A DNA stretch of 64,000 bases, from the NCBI RefSeq assembly GCF_000949635.1, contig NZ_BAFN01000001.1, forward strand, positions 1,178,001-1,242,000, written 5' to 3'. Shown in pieces: positions 18,820 through 26,826 of this stretch. Source of the DNA: Candidatus Brocadia sinica JPN1. GTDB taxonomy: Bacteria; Planctomycetota; Brocadiia; Brocadiales; Brocadiaceae. The stretch's first letter is position 1. Each line of letters begins with the position of its first letter. The notes under the pieces were generated by a model. That model saw nothing but the letters and a program-made list of their open reading frames with translations, searched no databases and was not told the origin of the DNA. The position numbers and the translations under genes are program-made.

Positions 18820-19707
18820 TTACCATAACCGGAAATAGTATCTTAGCGTTCTAAAATGTAATGGATCATATTTCAAAGACAGACGGAAACTTTCATTTGC
18901 CAGGCGTTTATTCCCTATCCGTAAATAATATCGACCGGCCTTTGCATAATGCAAAGCCAGCCGCTTTTTATAAAGTCTTTCACTGATTCCGCACATCGTA
19001 TCTTTGAATGCAGTGTAGGTTTTATCTATGACCTGTTTTTGATATTTTAAGACATTATCCCTATTTTTGCTCAAAGAACGTGGATTATGTCTATATTTAA
19101 CCAGCGGTTTATCGATCCCTGAGATTTTAAAATAAAATGCAATGCGTAGCCACATATCCCAATCCTGGCAATTAAAAAGTTGTTCATCGAAAAAACCGGT
19201 TGTCTCAAATACCTCTTTTCGTACTACCGCAGATGAGCATATGATAAAATTCTGTTCGGAAAATAACTGGATAAAAATATTACCGGATGGCAATCGTCTC
19301 TTCTGATACCCATCAAGCGCATATCCTTTTTCATCGATATTTATGTGTTTTGAATATACCATACTGACCTCCGGGTGTTTGTCAAAATGTTCCATGTCTG
19401 CCTGTAATTTTTCCGGCAACCATAGATCATCTGCATCAAGAAAGGCTACATACTTGCCTTGAGCTGATTGAATGCCGACATTTCTTGCCGTAGGGAGCCC
19501 TCTGTTTTGTTCCAGATGTATGTACTTGATCTTTTGCATGAACGGAATCAATACTTCTTTTGTATTATCTGTAGAACCATCATCAACTACAATAATCTCG
19601 TACAGATCATACGTTTGCAATAAAACAGACCCCAGAGAGTCCGGCAAGAACTGCGCACAGTTATATGTGGGCAATATTACACTAACGAGAGAACGATTGT
19701 CATTCAT
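18820..19707 (-). CDS. Glycosyltransferase family 2
   Basis: A 295-residue GT-A glycosyltransferase with SVILPTYNCAQFLPDSLGS, EIIVVDDGSTDNT, AFLDADDLWLPEKL (the DXD motif) and FNCQDWDMWLRIA (ED-type region). The order and spacing are textbook for GT2 enzymes that use UDP- or dTDP-sugars. The last 50 residues look like a TPR-type helix pair (LALHYAKAGRYYLRIG), which may mediate protein contacts. The donor sugar is unknown. It belongs to the same leftward surface-glycan cluster. Confidence 0.88.
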   Translation of the reverse strand: MNDNRSLVSVILPTYNCAQFLPDSLGSVLLQTYDLYEIIVVDDGSTDNTKEVLIPFMQKIKYIHLEQNRGLPTARNVGIQSAQGKYVAFLDADDLWLPEKLQADMEHFDKHPEVSMVYSKHINIDEKGYALDGYQKRRLPSGNIFIQLFSEQNFIICSSAVVRKEVFETTGFFDEQLFNCQDWDMWLRIAFYFKISGIDKPLVKYRHNPRSLSKNRDNVLKYQKQVIDKTYTAFKDTMCGISERLYKKRLALHYAKAGRYYLRIGNKRLANESFRLSLKYDPLHFRTLRYYFRLW

Positions 19708-19737
19708 GGTTATACATTCAGAAGCGCTGATTTTCGG

Positions 19738-20724
19738 TTACAGTTCTTTTATGATGCTGATAAATTTCGGTATATTTGCTTTCAGGGAATAAGAAAATTC
19801 CACCGTTTTCTTTCCTTCCAGTCCGATACGTTCCCGAAGGGCCTTATCCTTTATGAGAAGACTCACCTTTTCGATCCATTCTTGTGTGGAGGCAGCAAAT
19901 AAGCCGTTCATCCCTTCCTGTATAATCTCATTATGCACCCCTACAGGAGAACATACAACAGGAATTCCCACAGAGAGATATTGGAGTAATTTGGTCGCGC
20001 ATTTACCTTTTGTCCATTCATGATCAGGCAAAGGCGCCAGACCAATATCAATGTCCTGTAAATCCGCATTTTCATCCTTGAGTGCCCACCTTTTTTTTAT
20101 AACCGACATCCGTTTGCACTCGAAAAAATCGTTACAAATAATCTTTAGTTCTACAGATTTGTATTGGCTTGCTACATGATCAAAGGCAGGGGTTAACTCC
20201 TTTAAGAACGGGAGAGAAGACTTGCTTCCTATCCAGCCAATGGTAATCTTTTCTTTGCTTCTGCGATAATCTTTTGTCGTATATTTCCTTGTGTCAATTG
20301 CAGTTGGTAAGATAGCTATATTTTTGTTATAGGGTATAGCTTTTGATTTCAGGTACTGATTTCCGGCTATAATCTGGTCACTGCACCGTACCATCCTGGC
20401 AAATGTCCTTTGCCTTTTAAAAGACCGTCCACCGCCATCTACCGGGCTTTTAAACATAATGGCATCATCGAAATCGTATATGATCCTGATGCGCTTCCTT
20501 CTCAGATACCAGAGTTGCCAGTGCCACAGCCGTTTCTTCTGGATAAATATGGTATGATAGTCTTTGAGTTCTGAAAACAGTTTCATCCATTGAAAGAAGG
20601 AATTCGGAAATAATGCAACGTGCATCACTATCTGTGCTTCTTGAAGAGAAGGGAGGTATTGCAATACCCTGTATCTACTTGCAGGGTGGTCCCATCCTTG
20701 TATAAGAAAATAGACCTTTTTCAT
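19738..20724 (-). CDS. Glycosyltransferase (GT-B, family 4-like)
   Basis: A 328-residue GT-B protein. The C-terminal domain has ITIGWIGSKSSLPFLKEL, DIGLAPLPDHEWTKGKCATK and LQYLSVGIPVVCSPVG, typical of GT4-like enzymes that carry the KxxxKLLEYMA-type motif. The N-terminal domain begins MKKVYFLIQGWDHPASRYRV, the usual start of this subgroup. Its gene start overlaps the end of the double-kinase gene by 4 bp, implying translational coupling. The donor and acceptor are unknown. Confidence 0.83.
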   Translation of the reverse strand: MKKVYFLIQGWDHPASRYRVLQYLPSLQEAQIVMHVALFPNSFFQWMKLFSELKDYHTIFIQKKRLWHWQLWYLRRKRIRIIYDFDDAIMFKSPVDGGGRSFKRQRTFARMVRCSDQIIAGNQYLKSKAIPYNKNIAILPTAIDTRKYTTKDYRRSKEKITIGWIGSKSSLPFLKELTPAFDHVASQYKSVELKIICNDFFECKRMSVIKKRWALKDENADLQDIDIGLAPLPDHEWTKGKCATKLLQYLSVGIPVVCSPVGVHNEIIQEGMNGLFAASTQEWIEKVSLLIKDKALRERIGLEGKKTVEFSYSLKANIPKFISIIKEL

Positions 20725-22391
20725 TTTTGATTATTATTTATTTGCGAAATCTGCACAATCTGTGTTTTTGGATTCCATACATGTTTCCGCCGTATGCTTA
20801 ATCGAACAATTGCCCGTACTATTTCTTTGTCATCTTTCGTAAGATTATTTATGCCTGCATACACCCGATAAAATCGTAATCTATCGGTATACGTAATACA
20901 ATGGGGAATAGATGCATTTAATTGGGATAAATTTTTCACCGTTTTTTTGATGGTTATTTTTTTTTGAAAAGATACCCGATCCAGATCCAGATAAAAAAAA
21001 TCCCAGCTATCTGGTAGTTCCATAATCATGATATTATTCGCCTTTAAATCACAGTGATATATGCCTGTGTCGTGGAGTTGCTGAAAAGACCTTGCTAAGC
21101 AGGAAATAAACCTTCGTTTCTTCCCGGATGCAGCATTCTTACAGGGGTCATGAAACTTTTCACTCACATATTTGTTACACGGAAGACAAGCAGAAATATC
21201 TTCCATAAGAATAAAACTTTTTTTGAGTATACCCGCTCTTTTTTCCTCAAATAGTGCAATGGGTTTGGGAGTCCGAAAGTTTGCCGCCATTAAACCATGA
21301 GCAGCAACCCATGCCCTTCGTGCAGGAGAACTCCAGAAGGAATACAAGCATCTCTTCACTGCAATTGGATATCGGTATTCTTTGATGCACACGCTTTTAA
21401 TGCCTTCGTGAGATACAGGAATAAGCGTGATGCCTGTTTTTGCGGATGATTTTACAATAGTACCGAGCCGTTCCTTGAAAGAAAGCATATGTTTCTTGAT
21501 CAAAGAAGCCAGTGTGCTAACTTCCCATTCATTTCGCATGTTTACTGTATAACTGGCATGGGTAGTAACCTTGAATACATTATTCGTTTTTAAACATTTT
21601 TTTGTTCTACTGTGCCAGAGTCTGTACTTAATCTTGTAAATTTCTTTCAAGACAGCCCTGCGAAAAATTTCCCTGTCTTTGGAAACCAACAACTGACTTG
21701 CATAATTATCTATCAGCCTTGTTATTTCTTCATTGGTACATGTCTCTGTGACAGAATATAATAACCTCGATAGTTCTCGAATCCGTAACGATAATGGAGG
21801 TCTCTTTTTAAATGCTACTCGTCCGAGGTCTAGCAAGTAAAATAACGTGGTATTATCCCGATCTACCAATATATTTTCAGCATGGAGTTCTCCATGAAAA
21901 ATACCGTGATCATGTACCGTTTTAACGTAAGAAATAAGATTGTTCAGGAATGTATTTTTCTTTGACAAATGTACGGGTGATTGTTGGATAGCAAGTAATA
22001 ATTCCTTTGCCGTCGTGCTGTTTGGTACTGCCTTTGAGATGATATAACAATCCTTCAGCATCCCGAAGCGTCTCTTCTCTCCCACCGCGACAGGTTCTGC
22101 TGCCAGCAACTGATTTCGGAGCAGTTGATGACTGTAGTTCCATTCCCTCCGTGCCTTTGATAAAGAAAATAATGATTTCACGCCTTCCAGCCAATTTCTG
22201 GCCGTGTATTGCTTTAGGTAAAAGGACCCTTGATTATGCGTGTATCGTAATACTTTTTTACAATATCCATTACGGACAATCTCACACTGTTTATCTTCAT
22301 GAATAGCCTGAAACATTTCTCTTAATACATCCGGTGATACCTCTTTTGCCGACCATCGAATGCCATCGCTGATAAAAGTATTTACAACCAT
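20721..22391 (-). CDS. Fused tandem LPS kinase (two WaaP/Kdo-kinase-like domains)
   Basis: A 556-residue protein made of two successive RIO/WaaP-type kinase domains. The C-terminal domain has an intact catalytic loop, HDTGIYHCDLKANNIMI near residue 445, and a DLDR metal site (FYLDLDRVSFQKK). The N-terminal domain has HDHGIFHGELHAENILV near residue 168 and DLGR (LLDLGRVAFKKR), so the catalytic Asp is replaced by Glu. WaaP-type enzymes phosphorylate heptose of the LPS inner core. Adjacent WaaG-like and heptosyltransferase genes fit that role. The first domain may be a weak kinase or a regulatory pseudokinase. Confidence 0.82.
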   Translation of the reverse strand: MVVNTFISDGIRWSAKEVSPDVLREMFQAIHEDKQCEIVRNGYCKKVLRYTHNQGSFYLKQYTARNWLEGVKSLFSLSKARREWNYSHQLLRNQLLAAEPVAVGEKRRFGMLKDCYIISKAVPNSTTAKELLLAIQQSPVHLSKKNTFLNNLISYVKTVHDHGIFHGELHAENILVDRDNTTLFYLLDLGRVAFKKRPPLSLRIRELSRLLYSVTETCTNEEITRLIDNYASQLLVSKDREIFRRAVLKEIYKIKYRLWHSRTKKCLKTNNVFKVTTHASYTVNMRNEWEVSTLASLIKKHMLSFKERLGTIVKSSAKTGITLIPVSHEGIKSVCIKEYRYPIAVKRCLYSFWSSPARRAWVAAHGLMAANFRTPKPIALFEEKRAGILKKSFILMEDISACLPCNKYVSEKFHDPCKNAASGKKRRFISCLARSFQQLHDTGIYHCDLKANNIMIMELPDSWDFFYLDLDRVSFQKKITIKKTVKNLSQLNASIPHCITYTDRLRFYRVYAGINNLTKDDKEIVRAIVRLSIRRKHVWNPKTQIVQISQINNNQK

Positions 22392-23552
22392 CTATTCTCT
22401 TGGATTGGTATCCAGCACCTTACGATAAATCCGGAGCGTTTTTTCGATATTTGCTTCAAAGGAATACCTTTCTGCCTTTTGTCTTGCAGCTAGGCCGATT
22501 TGTTCCCTTTTTTCCTTTTCCAGAAGTACGTTAATATAATTTGCTATGTCCTTTGCATCGATGGGGTGGCTAATAACGAAACCATCTTGCCTGTGGGTAA
22601 TAATCTCTGATACGCCACTGGTATTGCTGGCAATAACCGGAAGTCCTGATGCCATTGCCTCAAGACAGGCAGTACCAAAGGCATCATACTCGCTGGGAAA
22701 AACAAAAATATCTCCCCCCCCGTATATCTCTTCAATTTGTTTGGATACCCCCGCAAAGACCACCTTGTCGAGAACGTCTTTTTCATCTGCGAGCCGTTGA
22801 TATTCCCGAACGTTTCCTTTCCCCACAACAAGCAATTTTACTTTTTGAGATTTATTAACCAGGGGCAATGATTCGATGACATATTTCAGTCCTTTTCTCT
22901 TGAAACCGGAACCAACAAATAACAGGAGAACTTCATCTGGTGCAATTCCGTATTTAGCCCTTACTGCATCTCTGTATCTTATTCTGTTTTGGGGCGTAAA
23001 TATACTGATATCTACCCCATTATAAATAACCTCTATGTCGCCTGGAGATAATTGATAATGGTGTATAATTTCTTCCCTGCATTGTTCGGAGATACAGGTA
23101 ATCTGCTTATAGTGTTTCCTTTTAAAAATAGCTCTTTCTAAAAACAGAAGGCTAAAGTGTCTTGGATTCAGGCATAGGAGAATCTTGCCAAACAGAGATT
23201 GCATCAAGGGGTAGGTATGCATCATATAGTCCCAGTGGCATCCCCCACCAACCCGGTAAATATCCTGAAACAAAGTCTGGGTAAATCCGTGAACAAGATC
23301 AAATTTTACCTGTGTTTTTTTAATAATCTTAGGGGCATTTACTGCAAATGTCCAGTATTTTAATGGTGACCAGAAGGTAATAGCTGGAACAGGATGGCAA
23401 ATTAATTCCCTATACCGGCCTTTACCAAATCGATGTGCAAATATATGAACTTCATGACCGCGACTGAGGAGTTGTTTGGATAAATGAAATACATAACTCT
23501 CCACACCACCTTTTTCCCTGATAAACTGATACACCACCAATGCAATTTTCAT
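22392..23552 (-). CDS. Glycosyltransferase family 4 (WaaG-like LPS core transferase)
   Basis: A 386-residue GT-B enzyme resembling WaaG, which adds the first glucose to heptose II of the LPS core. It shows YQFIREKGGVESYVFHLSK (glycine-rich acceptor loop), VEVIYNGVD-type sequence, LLFVGSGFKRKGL and FPSEYDAFGTACLEAMASGLP with the nucleotide-binding E residues. Its stop codon directly abuts the start of the double-kinase gene. As the first gene of the leftward cluster, its promoter should lie in 23553-23650, back to back with the candidate RNA promoter. Confidence 0.85.
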   Translation of the reverse strand: MKIALVVYQFIREKGGVESYVFHLSKQLLSRGHEVHIFAHRFGKGRYRELICHPVPAITFWSPLKYWTFAVNAPKIIKKTQVKFDLVHGFTQTLFQDIYRVGGGCHWDYMMHTYPLMQSLFGKILLCLNPRHFSLLFLERAIFKRKHYKQITCISEQCREEIIHHYQLSPGDIEVIYNGVDISIFTPQNRIRYRDAVRAKYGIAPDEVLLLFVGSGFKRKGLKYVIESLPLVNKSQKVKLLVVGKGNVREYQRLADEKDVLDKVVFAGVSKQIEEIYGGGDIFVFPSEYDAFGTACLEAMASGLPVIASNTSGVSEIITHRQDGFVISHPIDAKDIANYINVLLEKEKREQIGLAARQKAERYSFEANIEKTLRIYRKVLDTNPRE

Positions 23553-23628
23553 CGTAAATGCTGTGAGTATTCCGGAATATAATTTTTACAAAATTTGCTT
23601 ATAATACCATAAAAATCCGAAAGTTAAA

Positions 23629-23657
23629 TTAGCAAAAATTAAATAATGTGATATAAT
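23629..23657 (+). promoter_or_regulatory. Sigma-70-like promoter for candidate RNA
   Basis: TTAGCA (23629-23634), a 17-bp spacer and a perfect TATAAT (23652-23657) precede the structured RNA. Transcription would begin near 23664 at GGAGAGG. Confidence 0.5.
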
Positions 23658-23663
23658 AAAAAT

Positions 23664-23970
23664 GGAGAGGAAAGAAGATGTGGGAGGTATGAGGTTAAAC
23701 ATCTCAGGATACAAAAGGGTTCAATAATGTATCTAAAAGTAACCACCTTCAATCCTCTCCAGCAAGTTCTTTGAAAAGTATCAGTAGCGTTTAAAACAGA
23801 CACGTGCAACAAAAAAAGAAAAGTTCAATAAAGGGCGTCGAGGTCTTTAAAGCGCTACTGTTAACTATAGAGCTTCCTTAACCCGATGGAAAAACAGAAA
23901 GGGGTATACGTAATGAGGAAGTCAGACAGGTAGCCTGATACATCAAGAATGATGTATCAGGCTATTTTTA
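23664..23970 (+). ncRNA. Candidate structured noncoding RNA with promoter and terminator
   Basis: About 305 nt between a good -10 box and a perfect intrinsic terminator, with no reading frame. Four helices can be paired by eye. (1) GGAGAGGA (23664-23671) pairs with TCCTCTCC (23753-23760) and is extended inward by GAAG/CTTC and GTGG/CCAC, enclosing a GATACA/TGTATC hairpin. (2) CAGTAGCG (near 23781-23788) pairs with CGCTACTG (near 23853-23860), continued by TTTAAA/TTTAAA with one bulged G. (3) CTTCCT pairs with AGGAAG (about 23872-23920), enclosing CCC/GGG. (4) The terminator stem. It lacks the conserved cores of RNase P, tmRNA, SRP RNA and 6S RNA. It lies alone between the LPS cluster and the cytochrome operon. 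Confidence 0.6.
23931..23969 (+). terminator. Intrinsic terminator of candidate RNA
   Basis: A perfect 14-bp stem, TAGCCTGATACATC (23931-23944) with GATGTATCAGGCTA (23951-23964) and loop AAGAAT, is followed by a T-run. The T-run exists only on the plus strand, which fixes the direction of transcription. Confidence 0.8.
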
Positions 23971-24035
23971 TTTATGATTGTCAAATTTTTGGTTATTCTA
24001 TTCGGGAGAATAAAAGTATCGGGAGGATGAGCAAT

Positions 24036-24160
24036 TTGCGTTATGCATAAATATCGGTTACAATTAAAACTACATATCTGTCAGGGCGCATCCAAAAAGA
24101 TTTAGGGTTGTTTTGTTGACCCTTTACAATACCTAAGCACTTTGCGGATGCGTCTTTTTT
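24036..24160 (+). ncRNA. Candidate small RNA with own promoter and terminator
   Basis: TTGCGT (24036-24041), a 17-bp spacer and TACAAT (24059-24064) form a good promoter. About 15-20 bp further, GCGCATCC pairs with GGATGCGT over 8 bp (one G-U) just before CTTTTTT near 24154-24160. Inside lie the nested pairs TTAGGGT...ACCC and CCTAA. The transcript would be about 90 nt. There is no reading frame. The T-run is on the plus strand only, so it is not the terminator of the leftward cytochrome operon. It could also be a read-through terminator of the preceding RNA. Confidence 0.45.
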
Positions 24161-24236
24161 GTTTCTGCATTAATGATCTACCGTAAAAGCATTGATCAAA
24201 CTTGTGTTTTTACAGCGCAATGCTCTAAAATGGCAA

Positions 24237-25286
24237 TTACCGATTGTGGCAAACCGTACAATGAATACCCATAGGTTTTGGATGCGGCGGTTCGCCGGAC
24301 CTGCCCGGCGGATGGCAACCTAATTGGGTACAATTTCCAGCAAAGGGCGGGTGGGGGGAATCTATCGCCGAAGGATGCGCTGGATTGGGATGACATGCCG
24401 TACAATTGACCATTGACACGGGGAAATGGCAATTGAGACAATGGCGGTTCCTCGTATTTACACCGCCCCACGAAGCATTATGGCTTAAAGGAGTTGTGTT
24501 CTCATGACATCGAATACAAAAATCCTCCTGATGGCATACACTGCATTTCTTCCTGTCCCATGATGCCACAAAACCATGGGTCTTTCTGCGCCATGCATTG
24601 TTATGACTTTTCGGTTTTTGGTCCTGATGGCAATTTACACACCAGTAATTGTCATTGTGGCATCGCTTACAATAGTCTTGATTGTAATAGAACTCGCTAC
24701 CGTGTTTTTGTATCCAGTGTGGGTCATCATGTTTGACCCATCGGTCTTCGTGATACAGTGGCATACGATTCTTTTTGATATGCTTGTGGCAAACATCGCA
24801 TGCAATCTTGTCTTCCCCCTGTTCTTTGTGACATGGAATGCAGGCGCCAAACATATCCGGGATAAGATCCGGGGTAATTGCATCACTCTGTTCGATACCC
24901 GCATGACATTGATTGCACTCTACTTTGTTTTCGAGGTGTACCTTATGGGTAAATTTTAAATCCCGGTATTTTTTCGGGATATTGTGCTTAACCTTTATTT
25001 CCATGCCCGGCTTTGTATGGCACAACAGACAGGATTGAGGATTAGCGGTATCAAAATTTTTCATATGGCAGCTAAGACATTTTGCCATCTTGGGCCATTT
25101 TGGTTCGAGGTCATCTTTATAGGCATGACAAATATTACAATCCTTTAAACCCCTCTCCATATGCCTGGCATGGCTGTAATGGATTTCAGACTCTTTACAG
25201 CCTCCCAGCATCGTAAGAGTAACAAAAGTTACGATGGAAATTAGATAATAGAATTTTCTCATCCTAAATACCGGTAATTTAGGCAT
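24237..25286 (-). CDS. Multihaem c-type cytochrome lipoprotein (13 CXXCH plus one CX4CH)
   Basis: A 349-residue exported cytochrome. I count thirteen CXXCH sites from CNICH to the final CTVCH, and one unusual CX4CH (CTQLGCH) near residue 325, giving up to 14 haems. Many extra His residues can serve as distal ligands. The N-terminus (FYYLISIVTFVTLTMLGGC) is a lipoprotein signal with a plausible lipobox Cys, so the protein is likely membrane anchored on the periplasmic or outer side. ATG 25286 is used here; ATG 25262 gives a more typical signal peptide. With the upstream beta-barrel gene it resembles a porin-cytochrome electron conduit, which is inference. Confidence 0.9.
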   Translation of the reverse strand: MPKLPVFRMRKFYYLISIVTFVTLTMLGGCKESEIHYSHARHMERGLKDCNICHAYKDDLEPKWPKMAKCLSCHMKNFDTANPQSCLLCHTKPGMEIKVKHNIPKKYRDLKFTHKVHLENKVECNQCHAGIEQSDAITPDLIPDMFGACIPCHKEQGEDKIACDVCHKHIKKNRMPLYHEDRWVKHDDPHWIQKHGSEFYYNQDYCKRCHNDNYWCVNCHQDQKPKSHNNAWRRKTHGFVASWDRKKCSVCHQEDFCIRCHENTTPLSHNASWGGVNTRNRHCLNCHFPVSMVNCTACHPNPAHPSAIDSPHPPFAGNCTQLGCHPPGRSGEPPHPKPMGIHCTVCHNR

Positions 25287-25411
25287 TCAAGCCTGACAAA
25301 GTTTGAAATTAGGCCCTAGGCTACTTCCCAACTGTAGAGCGAAGAGCCTCTTCGCTCTACAAATGCAGCTTTGAAATTCTAAACGTCAAGACTAAGATAC
25401 TATGTACATCT

Positions 25412-26812
25412 TCAGAAATTCGTACTATAAGTAATCAATAGCTGATGAAAGGTATCTGGCTTTGTGTCGCTTATTTCAGACGACCAACGCATACTTATAT
25501 CAGAATGTTTCGATAATAAATACTTCAGCCTCAGATAATACGTACGCACATCGATCTTTTGCTCAATATCCCTTGTGTACTCACTATCCAGGATAGTCTG
25601 CAGATCATTGCTTCCAACAAAATTATATTTATACAGTGAATAGCTCGTGCCAACACCCACATCAAATTTTCCAATTTTTTTATCATAGTCAACACCAAGG
25701 TCTACCGTATGATCAATACCCTTTACGTTCCAATATTCTACCGTAAAGGATGCTTTGGATTCCTGTAAAAGGACATTATTCACGTTGAATGATAAAAAGG
25801 TTCTGTTATAGTCACGATTGAAGGTATCTTCGTCATCTTTGTCTATCACACTCCTGTAATCAACACCGCTGGATATGCCAAATTTTTCACCCAAACCCTT
25901 ATACCCTGTCACGCTGATGAGTTCGAAAGACTCTAAAGTTCCCAGGAGTTGAAAAAAAGGAGAAATGTTGTTGCTTTGTTCGCCTAATGAGTGAATGAAT
26001 CGGTAATATGATACCTGGATGTTTGCATCCCAGTCAATCTTATCCCAGGACAATTTGACCAGGAAATCCTTCGGTAGCGTATTCAGGAGGGTATATCTTC
26101 CATAAAAATTAAAGTCTTCATAAATTTTTTGCCACAGGTTAAGTCCCACCTCATCATCAACAAAATCATCGTCTATAATACGAATGTAGTCAAGAGTTGT
26201 ACGGGTATCCACAAACGGCCGGAAAGCCACCCCGCTTCCTGTCACGGTATCAAAATAGGTGCTGGAGTATTGTGAAACCCTGAGACCACCGAAGACGTAG
26301 CTTTCAACAGGCCCAATTTGTTGTTCGTACTTTGCTCCATCAAAGAGAATGTTTTCGAGAGAGTATAAATACTGACGTCCGAGGCGTAGATTTGACTTAT
26401 CAATGACAGGGTTCTTGATATCTGCATATAAATAGTAAAGACGCCCGTTGTATTGGTGGTCGTAACTGTCAAGGATGTCTCTGAATGCCCCTGATTTTGA
26501 CTCTCTTCCGTCGAGGTCTGCCGTAAACCTCCCTGAACCTGATATTGTTACCTTGTCACGGAAAAAAGGTCTTGTGGTAAAGCGCAGATAATCATACGTG
26601 TCGTGGTCTTCTTCCCCCCCTTCCGCCCAACGGCCTTCATATTGAGCCCGAAAATTTCCGGATATAAAGTCTTTGTACGTAAAACCACTTTCGCTTACGC
26701 CTGTTATTATATCGGTGGTATTCCCGGTTTGAGCAAAAAGAATAGTTGAAAACGTGAGGACACTCACAAAGGAAATTACGACTATTCTTGATATAGAGAA
26801 ACACAGGCGCAT
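25412..26812 (-). CDS. Outer-membrane beta-barrel protein, candidate porin of electron conduit
   Basis: A 466-residue protein with a cleavable signal (MRLCFSISRIVVISFVSVLTF, then LFAQ) and then alternating aromatic/polar beta-strands throughout, e.g. DYLRFTTRPFFRDKVTISGS, and a terminal aromatic residue (LITYSTNF). This is the plan of an outer-membrane porin. The segment GRLYYLYADI...LRLGRQYL resembles alginate-export/porin-type barrels. It is flanked in the same operon by haem proteins on both sides. Its role as the sheath for the 14-haem cytochrome is inference from context, by analogy with MtrB/PioB or Geobacter OmbB-type barrels. Confidence 0.75.
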   Translation of the reverse strand: MRLCFSISRIVVISFVSVLTFSTILFAQTGNTTDIITGVSESGFTYKDFISGNFRAQYEGRWAEGGEEDHDTYDYLRFTTRPFFRDKVTISGSGRFTADLDGRESKSGAFRDILDSYDHQYNGRLYYLYADIKNPVIDKSNLRLGRQYLYSLENILFDGAKYEQQIGPVESYVFGGLRVSQYSSTYFDTVTGSGVAFRPFVDTRTTLDYIRIIDDDFVDDEVGLNLWQKIYEDFNFYGRYTLLNTLPKDFLVKLSWDKIDWDANIQVSYYRFIHSLGEQSNNISPFFQLLGTLESFELISVTGYKGLGEKFGISSGVDYRSVIDKDDEDTFNRDYNRTFLSFNVNNVLLQESKASFTVEYWNVKGIDHTVDLGVDYDKKIGKFDVGVGTSYSLYKYNFVGSNDLQTILDSEYTRDIEQKIDVRTYYLRLKYLLSKHSDISMRWSSEISDTKPDTFHQLLITYSTNF

Positions 26813-26826
26813 TACAATGGTATGTA

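Noticed and set aside
23664-23970. Identification as RNase P RNA, tmRNA, SRP RNA or 6S RNA
   Set aside because: The expected conserved cores (RNase P CR regions, tmRNA tRNA-like ends, SRP domain IV, a single long 6S hairpin) are not visible; left as an unknown structured RNA.
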